Assembly (NCBI RefSeq): GCF_963678635.1
Contig: NC_087071.1
Location: 1,788,537-1,852,536, forward strand
Direction: 5' to 3'
From: Symsagittifera roscoffensis
Taxonomy: Eukaryota > Xenacoelomorpha > Acoela > Convolutidae
DNA: 64,000 nucleotides
Shown: positions 44,796 to 56,160 of the stretch, one piece after another
How positions within the stretch are numbered: the stretch's first letter is position 1
How the letters are laid out: every line of letters begins with the position of its first letter
The notes under the pieces: generated by a model
The model's database searches: none
What the model was told of the DNA's origin: nothing
Seen by the model: only the letters and a program-made list of their open reading frames with translations
Position numbers and translations under genes: made by a program

Positions 44796-45450
44796 CCAGA
44801 ATGTGAAAAATGCAATCTCTGCAGAGTTCGAATTTTTAGCAGCGAGCCTTCCGGATTGGTGATTATTAAGAATTAAGAACGTTATTGGAACGATTGGCCA
44901 AACGGTGAGGGCTGGAATATTCTGGTATTTTAAAATTTCAAAAATTCGAATTATGACGTCATATTTCTGAGAAACGTCAGAAACGGCCATTTTTGCTAAA
45001 ACTAGAAAGAAGAACAGAACAAAATTAGCTGCGCTAACAATAACTACGAAATCGAGATTGGAAAACGACAACGAGTTACAGAGTAACAGAGAACACTCCG
45101 AGTTGCAACTATTGTGCTGCTACAATAGTTGCAAGGCCGTTGCGAACAATGGTGAAGGGTGAAAGACGGCCTTCCGGATTAAGAAGAGATCAGGATTAAC
45201 GAGCTTGATCCAGCGGATTCATCAATCCGTGTGCCAGTCGGTCATATTTGGAAGTTTGACCTTGAGAAAAGCAAAAAACACTTGATTTTGGAGTGAAATT
45301 TAATTTTTCAAAAATTCGAATGGAGCCTGTCATGCACGATTTTCTCGCGATAACTGAAAACAGAAAAAGAGAAGTCAGAACAATCGAGTGACAATCGCGG
45401 GAAAGTTGCAAGATAAATCAGAAGGAAATTGCTATTCGCAATTTCCGTCA
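44796..45450. other. Diverged duplicated sequence before element 2
   Basis: CCTTCCGGATT followed by AAGAATTAAGAACG-like sequence occurs near 44843 and again near 45170, each followed by AAAAATTCGAA-containing sequence, suggesting an old tandem repeat of about 330 bp. No coding signal. The left border of element 2 must lie here or shortly after. Confidence 0.3.
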
Positions 45451-46620
45451 CAATAATAATCTAGAGTAGAGCTGTCCTATTTGAAATAGAAGACAGAGTG
45501 TTCCTGAGAACTGGACAATTATCCAACTAGTCAACTATTCGAACTGGACCAGAGTGAACCTTCGGTGGAAAGGTGGACAGCTTGAGTGTCCCAATGGTTC
45601 ACATAAAACTACATTCTAGAGTACAAACTTGTTCCTGTTGTTGAAACTGACAAACATTAAACTCATTTGGTTACATTATTTAACTCTTGAGTTGCTTACC
45701 GACTTAATTACTCCCAATTCTTGAGCATGCTACAATGTGAGTACCAATTTAAATTTCTAGAGTGTGTTTTATAATTGTTATATTGAGGTAAGGCGAGTTT
45801 TAGGTTGATCCATCTGAAATGGATCAAAGTTCCACTGTCTAAGAAAAAGTAACTTAACGGATTGTTCCGACCCGGTTTTTAACGGCGTTCATTTATTTTG
45901 GGTATCTAGAGACCTAAGTATGGGGACGTTATTATTTCTAGAGTGGGGGGATATTTTGGTAGTAGCCTTTAAGCGGTAACGGGTCGTAGTCTCATGTCAC
46001 AAGCGAACCGAATTGGCTCCGACTGGTTTGAGGTGGAAAAACACAAGAGATAGTGTCCCTGACTCTTGAGCCAACGGTTTTAGGGCCTATTTTTCTTAAG
46101 CCTCATGTGTGACTGCAGTAGACGAATGTTACATAGTGTTTTTATGGCGCTCCTGGGTGTTTACGACATCAAGACTACGGAGTCGAACCCACTTGAGACA
46201 GCTTCGGGCTACTTGCCCATTCTAGAGTACCGGTGGTACGGTTCGACAGGAACGTGCAAACCTTCCGGTTGTACCGCGATAGCTTTTTAAGAAAACGCGA
46301 GAAAACTTCCTGGTACGCTCTCCGAACGAGGCTTAGCTAACCGAGTAAAGGGGGGCAACTAGGGGGACAAAAACACGAGCAAAAAGACAAAAAGCAAAAC
46401 AAAAAACCAAAAAAGGAATAGAAAAAGGAACAAAAACCATAAAACGAAAAAAGACAGTGACTTTGACACCAGATCAGTTGGATCAAACCTTTATTTTAAT
46501 TAAATAGTATACCCATACTGTTTTACAAGTTCGATCGTTTCGATCAACCTAGCAATTTAACTCAATAACCTTAATAAAGTGCCCGAGTGTGGGGCGTTGT
46601 CAAGGGTTTTCAGATAGCTT
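45451..46620 (+). promoter_or_regulatory. Probable 5' LTR region of element 2
   Basis: No coding content. A polyadenylation-type signal AATAAA sits at about 46571 (CCTTAATAAAGTGCCCGAG), as expected in an LTR R region. The words CTAGAGT and CTTGAG recur through it. LTR edges and PBS were not found because no second copy is in the window. Confidence 0.35.
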
Positions 46621-46628
46621 GGAACTTA

Positions 46629-46818
46629 GCTGGACCAATAGGAGACTTGACTGGAAGAGCTGACCAGCCGAGTGGGAAAGTGGTTCAGGAGCACTTGAGC
46701 TGAACCAATAGGAGACTTGACTGGAAGAGGTGACCAGCCGAGTGGGAAAGTGGTTCAGGAGCACTTGAGCTGAACCAATAGGAGACTGGACTGGAAGAGG
46801 TGACCAGTCGAGTGGGAA
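46629..46818 (+). repeat. 70-bp tandem repeat, about 2.7 copies
   Basis: Copies begin near 46631, 46701 and 46771 with TGAACCAATAGGAGACTTGA and contain CCAGCCGAGTGGGAAAGTGG. They are almost identical, the third being partial and slightly diverged. The position after the AATAAA suggests U5 or leader; each full copy carries one CACTTGAG. Confidence 0.85.
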
Positions 46819-47698
46819 AGTAGCAAAGAAGGATTTGGGCAGTTCTAGAGAATTCTCAAGTTGGGCAGAACGGGTATCGTTAAAATCCACATTACATTAT
46901 AGGAGATAAGTGTAAAATTGGATAAGCGAAATCCCCCGGTTTTGAGGAACGTTTTTACTTAAGCAGGCCTGGAAACAGGTCTACGGTTTTCTCTTGAGAG
47001 TTTTAGCACCCGGCGCTTAAGGTAATTTTTAGGCTTAAGAAGGGGGGCTAAAAAGGGGGAGGTTAGAAGGGGGGCTGGTTAGGTTAGAGGTTGGCGGTTG
47101 TAAATTGTAAAAAGGGGGGAAATTAGAGTAACTAATTAGCCGACATCGTTGATTTAGTTACATTAGTCATTAACACGCGTTGGTAATAATAGGTGGATAT
47201 CGAAACTTGAACTCGAGTTAAGGAAGGTACCCTGGTCGGATTGGTAGGGGGGAACGGACGTAGACAATTCTGGTGATACCCAATAAGATTATTAGTTGGG
47301 GGGAGGAAAACGCGTGGCAATTAGGTACCAGACATTTTTTTTTTCGACAAAAGGTAGACATTGGTCACCTTTGAATTTTAGGTGGGCTCATCTTTCTGTT
47401 TTTATTACTTTTTTCTAGCTTGGATTTTTTGTTGCATTTTGGTGAGGATTTGTGTTTAGTTTTTATACGAACAGGTGATCACAAGATACCTGCGAACAGG
47501 TTTTGGTCTCAAGTTGCTTGGAACTTTGAAATAGAGGTAACTAAATAGAAATAAGAAAAAAGGGGGTCAGCATTTGGCTTTTAAGAGAGGGTTTTTGGGA
47601 AAATTTTACTAGAGCTTGAGTGGTGCTACAAGGTACAGTGAATCAAGAAGTCCCCATAACGAAGAAGAAAGAGGTCCCACCGCTCAGACACTTGTCAA

Positions 47699-48415
47699 CA
47701 GTCTTGGGACAGTGCCAAAGAAGTCTTGGGACAGAGCAGTCTTGGGACAGTGCAGTCCTGGGACAGTGTTGGACCAGAACAGTCTTGATACAGTCTTGGG
47801 ACAGTACGGTCTTGGGACAGTGGTCTTGGGACAGTGGTCTTGGGACAGTGGTCTTGGGACAGTAGTGTTGGGACAGTGTTCTTGGGACAGTGGTCTTGGG
47901 ACAGGGGTCTTGGGACAGTGGTCTTGGGACAGTGGTCTTGGGACAGTGGTCTTGGGACAGTGGTCTCTGGACAGTGGTCTTGGGACAGTGGTCTTGGGAC
48001 AGTGGTCTTGGGACAGTGGTCTTGGGACAGTGGTCTTGGGACAGTGGTCTTGGGACAGTGGTCTTGGGACAACGGTCTTGGGACAGTGGTCTTGGGACAA
48101 GGGTCTTGGGACAGTGGTCTTGGGACAAGGGTCTTGGGACAGTGGTCTTGGGACAGTAGTCTTGGGACACTAGCCTTGGGACAGTAGTCTTGGGACAGTA
48201 GTCTTGGGACACTAGCCTTGGGACAGTAGTCTTGGGACAGTAGTCTTGGGACAGTAGTCTTGGGACAGTAGTCTTGGGACAGTAGTCTTGGGACAGTAGT
48301 ATTGGGACACTAGCCTTGGGACAGTAGTCTTGGGACACTAGCCTTGGGACAGTAGTCTTGGGACAGTGGCCTTGGGATAGTACTCTCAGGACAAGGGTCT
48401 TGGGACACTGACGGA
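47699..48415 (+). repeat. 14-bp minisatellite (GTCTTGGGACAGTG), roughly 45-50 copies
   Basis: Nearly regular array of GTCTTGGGACAGTG with variants (GTAG, CTAGCC) towards the right end and looser units on both sides (to about 48505). Because 14 is not a multiple of 3 and the unit has no stop, several frames on both strands stay open for hundreds of bases (for example a 14-residue repeat with VLGQWSWDSGLGT). These frames are a by-product, not evidence of a protein. It lies in the leader, just before gag. Confidence 0.9.
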
Positions 48416-48764
48416 AACTACTGGGACAGTACCGAACAGTCTTGGGACAGTAGAAAGAAGCCTGAGACGGTACAAAGAAGAGTAGGGACGGTAATTGGAA
48501 GTCTTGGGACGGTATAAAAATTGAAGTAAAATTACAATAAGTGTTTTAAGACAGAATTAAGACAGAACAAGACTAATTGGAACCCGGTACGGTTGAGACC
48601 ACAAATAAAGAAAGTTTCTCGAAAAGTTTAGAAAGAGAACTGGAACAAGGTTTTTACCACGTTGCATATTTCTTTTTAATAATTTTTCCTCGAAAGATTT
48701 TATTCTTAGATTAGAATTGTGTAAATAGTAATATTGTAAATAAGAGCAATTGTAAATAGAAATA

Positions 48765-50908
48765 ATGAGACGGAGTAGGTTACCGGTGCTAGAAAAAATG
48801 TCAAGTGGATCAAACACGAAATATAACTCGTCGCTGCGCGGAACGACATCAAGGGGCCCAGGCAAAACAAAAGATAACTTTTCAGTTAGCTGGTCAGCAC
48901 GAGGAGTAGCACCGAGAACAAGACGCGAGAAGAAGCGAAAGAAAAACAGGTGGAGCCCACAATCGAAATCGATCTAGAGACACCAGACCAGAGCGTAGAT
49001 GAAGTGGAGAAAAAGACAACGGAATCCACACCGATGCCCCATATGGAAGATCAAAATCCAAAAACCGTGGAGTTTTCGCCGATAGACGCGTTGGAAGACA
49101 CAACAGGCAATACCCGAGAAACGGTGAAAGACGACTCTCAAGTAAAGAAGACATCTTTTACAGAAAAGTTGGCGATGATGAACGGAATGAAATCGAAAGA
49201 CAACACGGCCGAAGAATCACAGACTGGAAGAGCACGAACATTTGGGACAGTGAGCACGAAGGCGACAGAAGCCGACCCAAAGGAAGAACAAGCCAGAACA
49301 GAAGAGGCAGCCGAAAACAAGACAACGGCTGTTCATGAGACAGCTGCTCTTGAGCTTGGCGACCTGATGACAAAGCTAAATCAGATCGACAAAAAACTAA
49401 AGTATAGTGAGGAAGATAGAGACTTAATACGGAAAGAGTTAAAATACAACAAACACGAATATCTGGATAGTTATTTTAACCTGGCTAAGGCGACAGACGA
49501 GAGACTCCAGCAGATGTCGGACAAGGTAGATGCCACCAATGAAGAACGAGATAAGAACATCAAAAAAGATATGCAACAGTTGAAAAACCGATATGATGAT
49601 GTCAACAGCCAATTAGGTAGCCTGGAAAAAAGAATGGACATAATGAACAGGAATCAGGCCGAAAGTTCGTGTGCAATACAGGCGAAATTGGATGCAATCT
49701 TGAGAAATTCTACCTCACAAGAAAGACCGGCAGTGGATCGCACGCAAGGCACCGGAGTTGACTTTGTGGAACCACAAGGGAACAAACGGCAATCGACACC
49801 GTTGCCTTTAAACCGGGATGCGGTAAGCATAGCACCAACGGCTGCGAAAACAATCATGAAAAATGGAGCATCAAACACAATGAGTGGCCCGGGGGACTAA
49901 ACAGCTAACAGCAACGCAGGTCCGGATGCCATGACGTGGGCAAGCACTTGGGAGATGATGAACAGGACTCTAGAGGCCTTCGCCACGAGGAACACTGACT
50001 CGAGCGATAGGAGAGACGGGAAATCAAGAAAAACTTTCAAGAAGCCAAAGGAATTCAAAGACGACTCCGATGGATGCATCGACACTTGGGTGGAAGTGAT
50101 GAGATTACACCTAGAGCAAAATAACTTAAATGATGAAAGACAAGCATGCACAGCCATACTCAGCAACTTAGAAGGCACGGCATTAAAATGCGTGGTTGCA
50201 AAGAAAGAAGAAGAACGCGATACCGCGGACAAGATCTTCGAAATATTGCTGAATCGATTCGGGTCAGGCATGAAGGGTCACCAAGCGATGATGCGATTTG
50301 AAAAGAGAAGGCAGAGGGACGACGAGTCAATAGATCGGTTCCTAGATGACCTCGAGAGCTTGAGAAGGAGGAGTGACCCAGAGGAGTCGACAAACAGAAG
50401 GAACTTTAGCATTGCCTCGAAGTTCATTGATGGGGTAAAAAGTGATGGCTTAAGGACAATGTTAGCAACATACTACACATTGTCGAAAGACAGCGCACCA
50501 ACCCCAGAAGAAATGAGACAGAAATCAAGGGAATACATGCTGATGAAGCCCAAGAAATACTCATATTCAGAAAACAGAAACACGCAAGGGGGAGGCCAAC
50601 CCCAGAGGTCATCATGGTACAAACCTAGAGATGATATGGACAAGCGCAGATCATGCGCGAACTGTGGGTCGGCGGATCACCACGTGGCTGACTGCACAAC
50701 ATACAAACAAGGCATGAAGAGCCTAGGATACGCACCGGATGAGGAGGACATGAGCCAGATGGAGGAACACGAGTACTATAATGGCTTAATCATCAAGATA
50801 GGCGCTAGATGCTTCTTCTGTAAAAGGGAGTGGCACTTCAGAATGGATTGTCCCTTGTTCTGGGAAGCGGTCAAGGACCAGAGTCACCCCAAACATAATT
50901 GGCATTAG
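48765..50908 (+). pseudogene. Element 2 gag
   Basis: Starts at ATG 48765 (or 48798, MSSGSN). After about 55 codons a -1 frame change at about 48927 leads into 48950-49900, which is acidic with a coiled-coil-like stretch (LGDLMTKLNQIDKKLKYSEE). A single TAA (49898-49900) separates it from 49931-50908 in the same frame. That part has a retrotransposon gag domain (GCIDTWVEVMRLHLEQNNL, ILLNRFGSGMKGHQAMMRFE) and two CCHC zinc knuckles (CANCGSADHHVADC and CFFCKREWHFRMDC). Gag forms the particle and binds RNA. Only about ten bases separate the stop in the pol frame upstream and the gag end, leaving little room for a normal frameshift window. Confidence 0.8.
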
Positions 50909-52115
50909 CGGCGGTGCAGAATCAGCGGAACAGGCAAAACGAGTTTGAATCGAGGAACTTAGTAGCACCAAGCACGGAATTGCCGACGAAGACAGTGAAA
51001 GCAGTAACACATGTTAATGTTGCGATACAATCCGCGGCCGGGAACTCTCTAGAGATAAATTATAAGAAAGCGGCGACGGAAGCAATTGCCAAAGGGAAAC
51101 AGGATCTAGCTGCAAAAGAAATAGAGCAACGACTAAAGCTGGAGATCGAAAGACAGAATTTTAACGAAGCATTAACCGGATCGAACCCAACACCAGAGGC
51201 TATACCGGGCTCAACAAAGACCGGGAATTGTAACACTGTAAAAATGGTGACGGGTAAGCCATTTGGCATATCGAAAATCGGGGCAAGAATAATGTCGATA
51301 ATCACAGTGGGCGGCCACGAGGTAACCAGAAACTTGAGCGAACCGAGCGACCAGACAATAATGCACATTGACGTGTATGCAGATTACTTGAGTGGCATAA
51401 GCCCACAAACGACTTCTAGAGCGCTGAGAGCACTACTCATGAGAGGGGGCAGCAAGTCGGTACGTGTTGATAACAGATATACTGAAGCTTATGGTCCACA
51501 CGAGGTGATGCTAAATATAGATGGGATCAACATCTATACCAAGACGATGATAACATGTGACGAAGACCTAATTGGGCAAATCTATGTAGGGAAAGAAGAG
51601 TTGAAAGTGAGATCGATTGGACACTGCGCCATGCTTGAAGAAGATGCAATGCACATCGGGACGGAGGCAGATGTGACAGGGCACGTGCTAGATATAAGTG
51701 GCAAAAAGACTCAGTTGCGTGGGTTACTTGATACGGGAGCAGTCTTGAGCGTCATACCAATCGAAACTTGGGAACGGATGGGCTTTGACAAAGTGACTTG
51801 ATAGACTCGAGAATACGGCTGTCAGCTGCCAACAAAGGGGCCCTTCGGGTGCTGGGCAGGACGCCGATAATAGCCCTCAATTTGGGGGAACGTAACCTGT
51901 GGATGAGCTTTATCGTGGTAGAAAACCTAGATGAATCTGACCAATTCATTTTGGGCAGAGACTTCATCAGGAATTACGACGTGACGATTGATCTAAATAA
52001 CGCAATGTTCAGGATACGGAACCCGGATAGGAGGTACGCAATCAAACCGGTAAATTTAATAATGGCAAATGAAAACAAAGCACCGGTATTCTTGAGTAGG
52101 AGGGTGAGGCTATAA
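50899..52115 (+). pseudogene. Element 2 protease region
   Basis: First frame 50899-51801 has no ATG at its start and reaches the aspartic protease active site LLDTGAVLSVIPIETWERMG. A -1 frame change at about 51793 (inside GACAAAGTGACTTGATAG) continues in 51798-52115 with LSAANKGALRVLGRTPII and the second half of the protease (FILGRDFIRNYDVTIDL). A one-base loss in the A run would explain the break. The enzyme cuts the polyprotein during particle maturation. Confidence 0.75.
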
Positions 52116-52264
52116 GCTAATGAAGCGGCAATCGTAAGCTTGAGGATGAAAAATTACAATGAACTAAGTGACAACAAACTATAGTTCCGAATCCTAATAG
52201 TCAAAGTGCTGCTGTTTTAGGAAGATCATTCTCGATAACGAAGAGCGGCCTCTGCGTCAGTGTC

Positions 52265-54717
52265 TTGTTGAATACCCTTGATATACCGATCACGATACAG
52301 AGAGGGAGGAAACTGGGATATGCTTTACCGGTTAAAACTCGATATGAAACGATTGAGAACTCAAAACAAAATGAAGTTGTTGATTGTCCCAATCACAGGG
52401 ACAAAATTTGTATCTTGAGACGATTGCAGAAAATAAAAGATTCTTCAGGTCTTATTAAATCACTTAAGTCAGAAACGGACGATGGGCTGTCGAGCTGTTC
52501 GAACTTTCCAGAGCGACCCACACTAGATGAAATGCAAACTGATAAACCGGTTCTGCCGGAGATTGAACATTTGAAGGGCAAACTGAAAGATGAACAGCTC
52601 GAAGCCATCAAGGACGTACTAGAGCGGACCGAGGAAGTTTTTCGAGGCATAAGGCGGATATCGGGTGTTGTAATTTTGTTGAGCATGAAATAGAACTTGA
52701 GGAAAACGCGGTACCACACAGGGAGGGGGCGAGGCGCATGACCCCACACAAATCGGACGCGTGTAGAAAAGAAATCGAGACGTTACTAGAGTATGACATG
52801 ATAGAACCATCCAAGTCACCGTGGGCGTGTGGAGTAGTGATGGCCAAAAAGAAAGGCGACCAGTTGAGGTTTTGTTGTGACTTTCGATACCTGAACTCCG
52901 TCACGGCGAAGGATGCCTATCCCATACCTAGAATTGATGAGAGCCTCTCGAAGTTAGGTGATGCAAAATTTTTTACGACTCTTGATTTAGGCTCGGCCTT
53001 TTGGCAGGTACCACTAAGGAAGCAGGACAGGGACAAGACAGGGTTTGCCTGCGAGTTGGGTCTGTTTCAATGGAAACGGATGCCATTTGGACTTTGCAAT
53101 GCCACAGCCACGTTTCAGCGGTTGATGGCACACGCGCTGATAGGCGTGACGAAGAAGTACGGCAATCTGGTAATGTGCTACGTGGATGACGTGGTAATAG
53201 CGACGCCAACACTGGAAGACCACATTGAGAGACTTGACGAAGTGTTTGCATGCATGAAAAGGTCGGGGCTAAAGTGTAAACCATCGAAGTGCGAGATACT
53301 CAAGGACTCAATAAAATACTTGGGCAGGATGGTAGACAAGCACGGCATCAGACCTGATACGGACGCCGTGGAAGCGGTCCTAACCTGGAAGTCACCGAAG
53401 ACAGAGCACCAGTTGATGAGCTTCCTAGGTTTCGCTAACTATTATAGAGAATTCATCAAAGGCTACGCGGACAAGGTATACCCGATGCAACAATTAATGA
53501 GACACAAGGGCAAGAAGTTCACGTGGAACAACGCAGCAGAAGGGTCATTCCAGAGAATAAAGAAAGAGCTATGTGAGGCACCAGTACTGGGTATGCCGAC
53601 TGAGAAAGGGATGTACGTGCTGGACACGGATGCGTCGGTAGTCGCGATTTCTGGGATTCTCCACCAAGAACAAGAATGGAATGGGAAGACAGTCTTGAGA
53701 CCAATAGCGTACGGGAGCAAAGTCCTGAGTGACACGGAAATGAAGTACGGAGCACCGAAAGCAGAGATGTTCGCGGTGGTTACCTTTTTCGAGAAATACA
53801 GGGCATACCTGGGCAGTGAGCCATTCAAGTTGCGAGTAGATAACCGAGCACTGAGCTGGCTGAAAACGTACTCAATGGACCAAACTTACATTGGGAGGTG
53901 GATAGTTCGCCTGGACGGATACAACATGATAATTGAGCATAGAACACGAGACAAACATCAGAATGCCGACAGCTTGAGTAAGAAGACGGAGTTCTATGAG
54001 AGACAAGAGCAAAGAGAGGCAGACAGACCTGAAATCAAAGATGTTTTCTCCTTCATGGACAAGGAAACGTACGACAGTCTTCCACTCACGAGATGGCTGG
54101 ACAAGTCAGGCAAACCGATAGAAGATCATCCTGAATTACCTAAAGAACCTCCAGAGAAGACCATCATGCAGAAGAGCAAAAGGATTCCGATAGAGATACT
54201 ACTCAAGTCGAAGATCGTGAAGGAGACGCTCAAGGCAAAAGGCTATGATCTTAACCAGGTAGAAGCAGGAACTGCACAGATAGATGATGACTTAATGAGG
54301 TTGCTCGAGAAACTATCAGATGATAAGCCCGTGATCCAAGAGAAGGGTCAAGAGGAACCGGAAGTCACTATACTTCGGAGAAAAGAGACAGTGAACGATA
54401 CTGACTCCTCAGGAGGAAGCGTCACTGACAGCAAAGATGTCGAGCGGTCACTAGTTGACAAGATCCCCGAAAACATTCTGGAGCAGACCAAGGTTAGGAA
54501 AAAGAGAGTGACGTTCAAAGAAGATACAGGACACCTGGGACTAGGTCAAGAGTCCGGGGAGCGTTCCATGTTCTCGGAAGAGGAAACCGGACAAGGAGAA
54601 TTATCCGAGGAGCGTGAAGGATGGGATGAAGACTCGGATGAGAGCAGCGAAAACCAAGACAGTCTGTGCATGATATTGGCGGAAGAGAAGACAAGGCACC
54701 ACGACAGGGAGTTATAG
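52265..54717 (+). pseudogene. Element 2 reverse transcriptase and RNase H
   Basis: Linker and RT N-terminus in 52265-52693, then a -1 change at the T5 run near 52636 into the long frame 52738-54717 (open upstream from about 52650). In the long frame: FTTLDLGSAFWQ (D83), FGLCNATATFQR, CYVDD at 147-151, and RNase H with D298 (LDTDAS), E343 (KAEMFAV), D368 (RVDNRAL) and D411 (HQNADSLSKK). These make cDNA and remove template RNA. The C-terminal third (after about 420) is an acidic/charged linker before integrase, ending at a single TAG (54715-54717) with the same frame open beyond it. Confidence 0.88.
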
Positions 54718-54744
54718 ACGGATCCATCTTCAGGAACATACAAT

Positions 54745-56154
54745 ATGGACATACAGGAGATGCGAGGTGGTGAGGAACTTGAGAAAATTGCGGTTGCAAG
54801 GAAGCCATTCAGGGAACTATCATGCAACTCAAACATCAGAACGAATCTGGTGCCAGAAGATGATATGAAAATCGTGAAAAGGATGATATGCGTGAAGCTG
54901 AGCGACGACATCCACAAACCTGGTGAGATGAATGGACAGATCATGGCGCTAAAGGAGCATGTCAAGGCGAGATACAGGCTGTCAGACCTAATAAGAGCCC
55001 AAAAGAATGACAAAATGACTAGTAACCTCTCCAAATGGATCCAGACGGGGGTCAAGGAGAACGGGGAACTCGAGGAAGACAGCTACAAGATCTTGAGCCA
55101 GTTCTACAAAGAAAAGAAAGACTTACTCTACCACACAGCTGATGGGGTGGTAGCATGCAAAAGGAAAGATGAGGAGAAGATATTACACAAACACAACCTC
55201 ATCATACTACCGCAATTGTATCAAACGGAGGTGCTTTTCAGATCGCAGGACCAGATGGGACACCAGGGGATAGATAAAGTACAACAAAGGATACTTCACA
55301 GGTTTGATTGGCCAGGAATGAGAAAAGCTTGCGAGAGATGGGTGAATGCCTGCCTGGCATGCCTCCAGGTGAAAGACCCAAGGAAGATGAAGTTTCCCCT
55401 CAAGTCTGTCGAGAGCTCGGAGTTCAATGAAGTGGTGCAGATAGACCATCAAAAAATCTGCATGACGGAGTCGGGATATAACCAGATACTGGTTATAATA
55501 GATCACTTCACAAAGTTGGCGGAAGCGGTTCCGTGCCAGACAGCCTCGGCCGAGGAGACATGTGATCATCTGATAACGCATTGGATATCGCGGTATGGTT
55601 GTCCAATGACTTTCCAGTCGGACAACGGCAAAGCTTTTGTGGGGGACTTGACAAAAGAGTTGATGAAGAGATCGCACATTGCTCAAACACACTCGACAAC
55701 CTACCATCCACAGACCAACGGGTTGGTAGAGAGACAGAAAAGGACACTGGTAAACATGTTAAGGGTATACTGCTCAAGATACATTACGGACTGGGATAAA
55801 TACCTGCCACAGGTAGTAGGGGCCTACAACAGTACACAGCACTCAACGACGGGCATCAGTCCCTTCATGATGTTGACGGGCAGGGAGAGAGCAATGCCTC
55901 TGACATTCTTTTACCCGGAATACGAAGGGAAAAGGACGTCGCCTCAGGCATACGTGAAAGAAGCGATCAAAAGACAACAGGAGTTAAACGAGCTATGCAG
56001 GAGGAACACGGCGCAAGCGCAAATGAGGCAACGCAGAAAATATGACGAAAAAATATTACGAGCGAAGCCATATGAAGTGGGCCAATACGTGTGGGTCTTC
56101 CAAAATGTCATACCGCCCAAGGGAACAAAGAAACTACTCAAGAAGTGGAGGTGA
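54745..56154 (+). pseudogene. Element 2 integrase
   Basis: Same frame as RT, after one TAG. Zinc module: H173, C203 and C206 are present, but the first histidine is replaced by Gln168 (RSQDQMGHQG). Core: D234 (VQIDHQK), D293 (FQSDNGKAF) and E329 (NGLVERQKR), giving the D,D-35-E spacing. The C-terminal GPF-type module is cut by TGA at 56152-56154 just after LLKKWR, and the same frame resumes with MITEVHQQGRFYRL. It inserts the cDNA into chromosomes. The Gln substitution could weaken zinc binding or be a copy-specific mutation. Confidence 0.87.
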
Positions 56155-56160
56155 CTATTC

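Noticed and set aside
46600-46890. Minus-strand 96-codon frame across the 70-bp repeats
   Set aside because: The protein repeats simply mirror the tandem DNA repeat; there is no start context or homology.
47616-48338. Long open frames on both strands encoding VLGQWSWDSGLGT-type or SQDHCPKTTVPRP-type repeats
   Set aside because: They arise automatically from a 14-bp tandem repeat with no stops in any phase; no unique coding sequence or independent start supports a protein.
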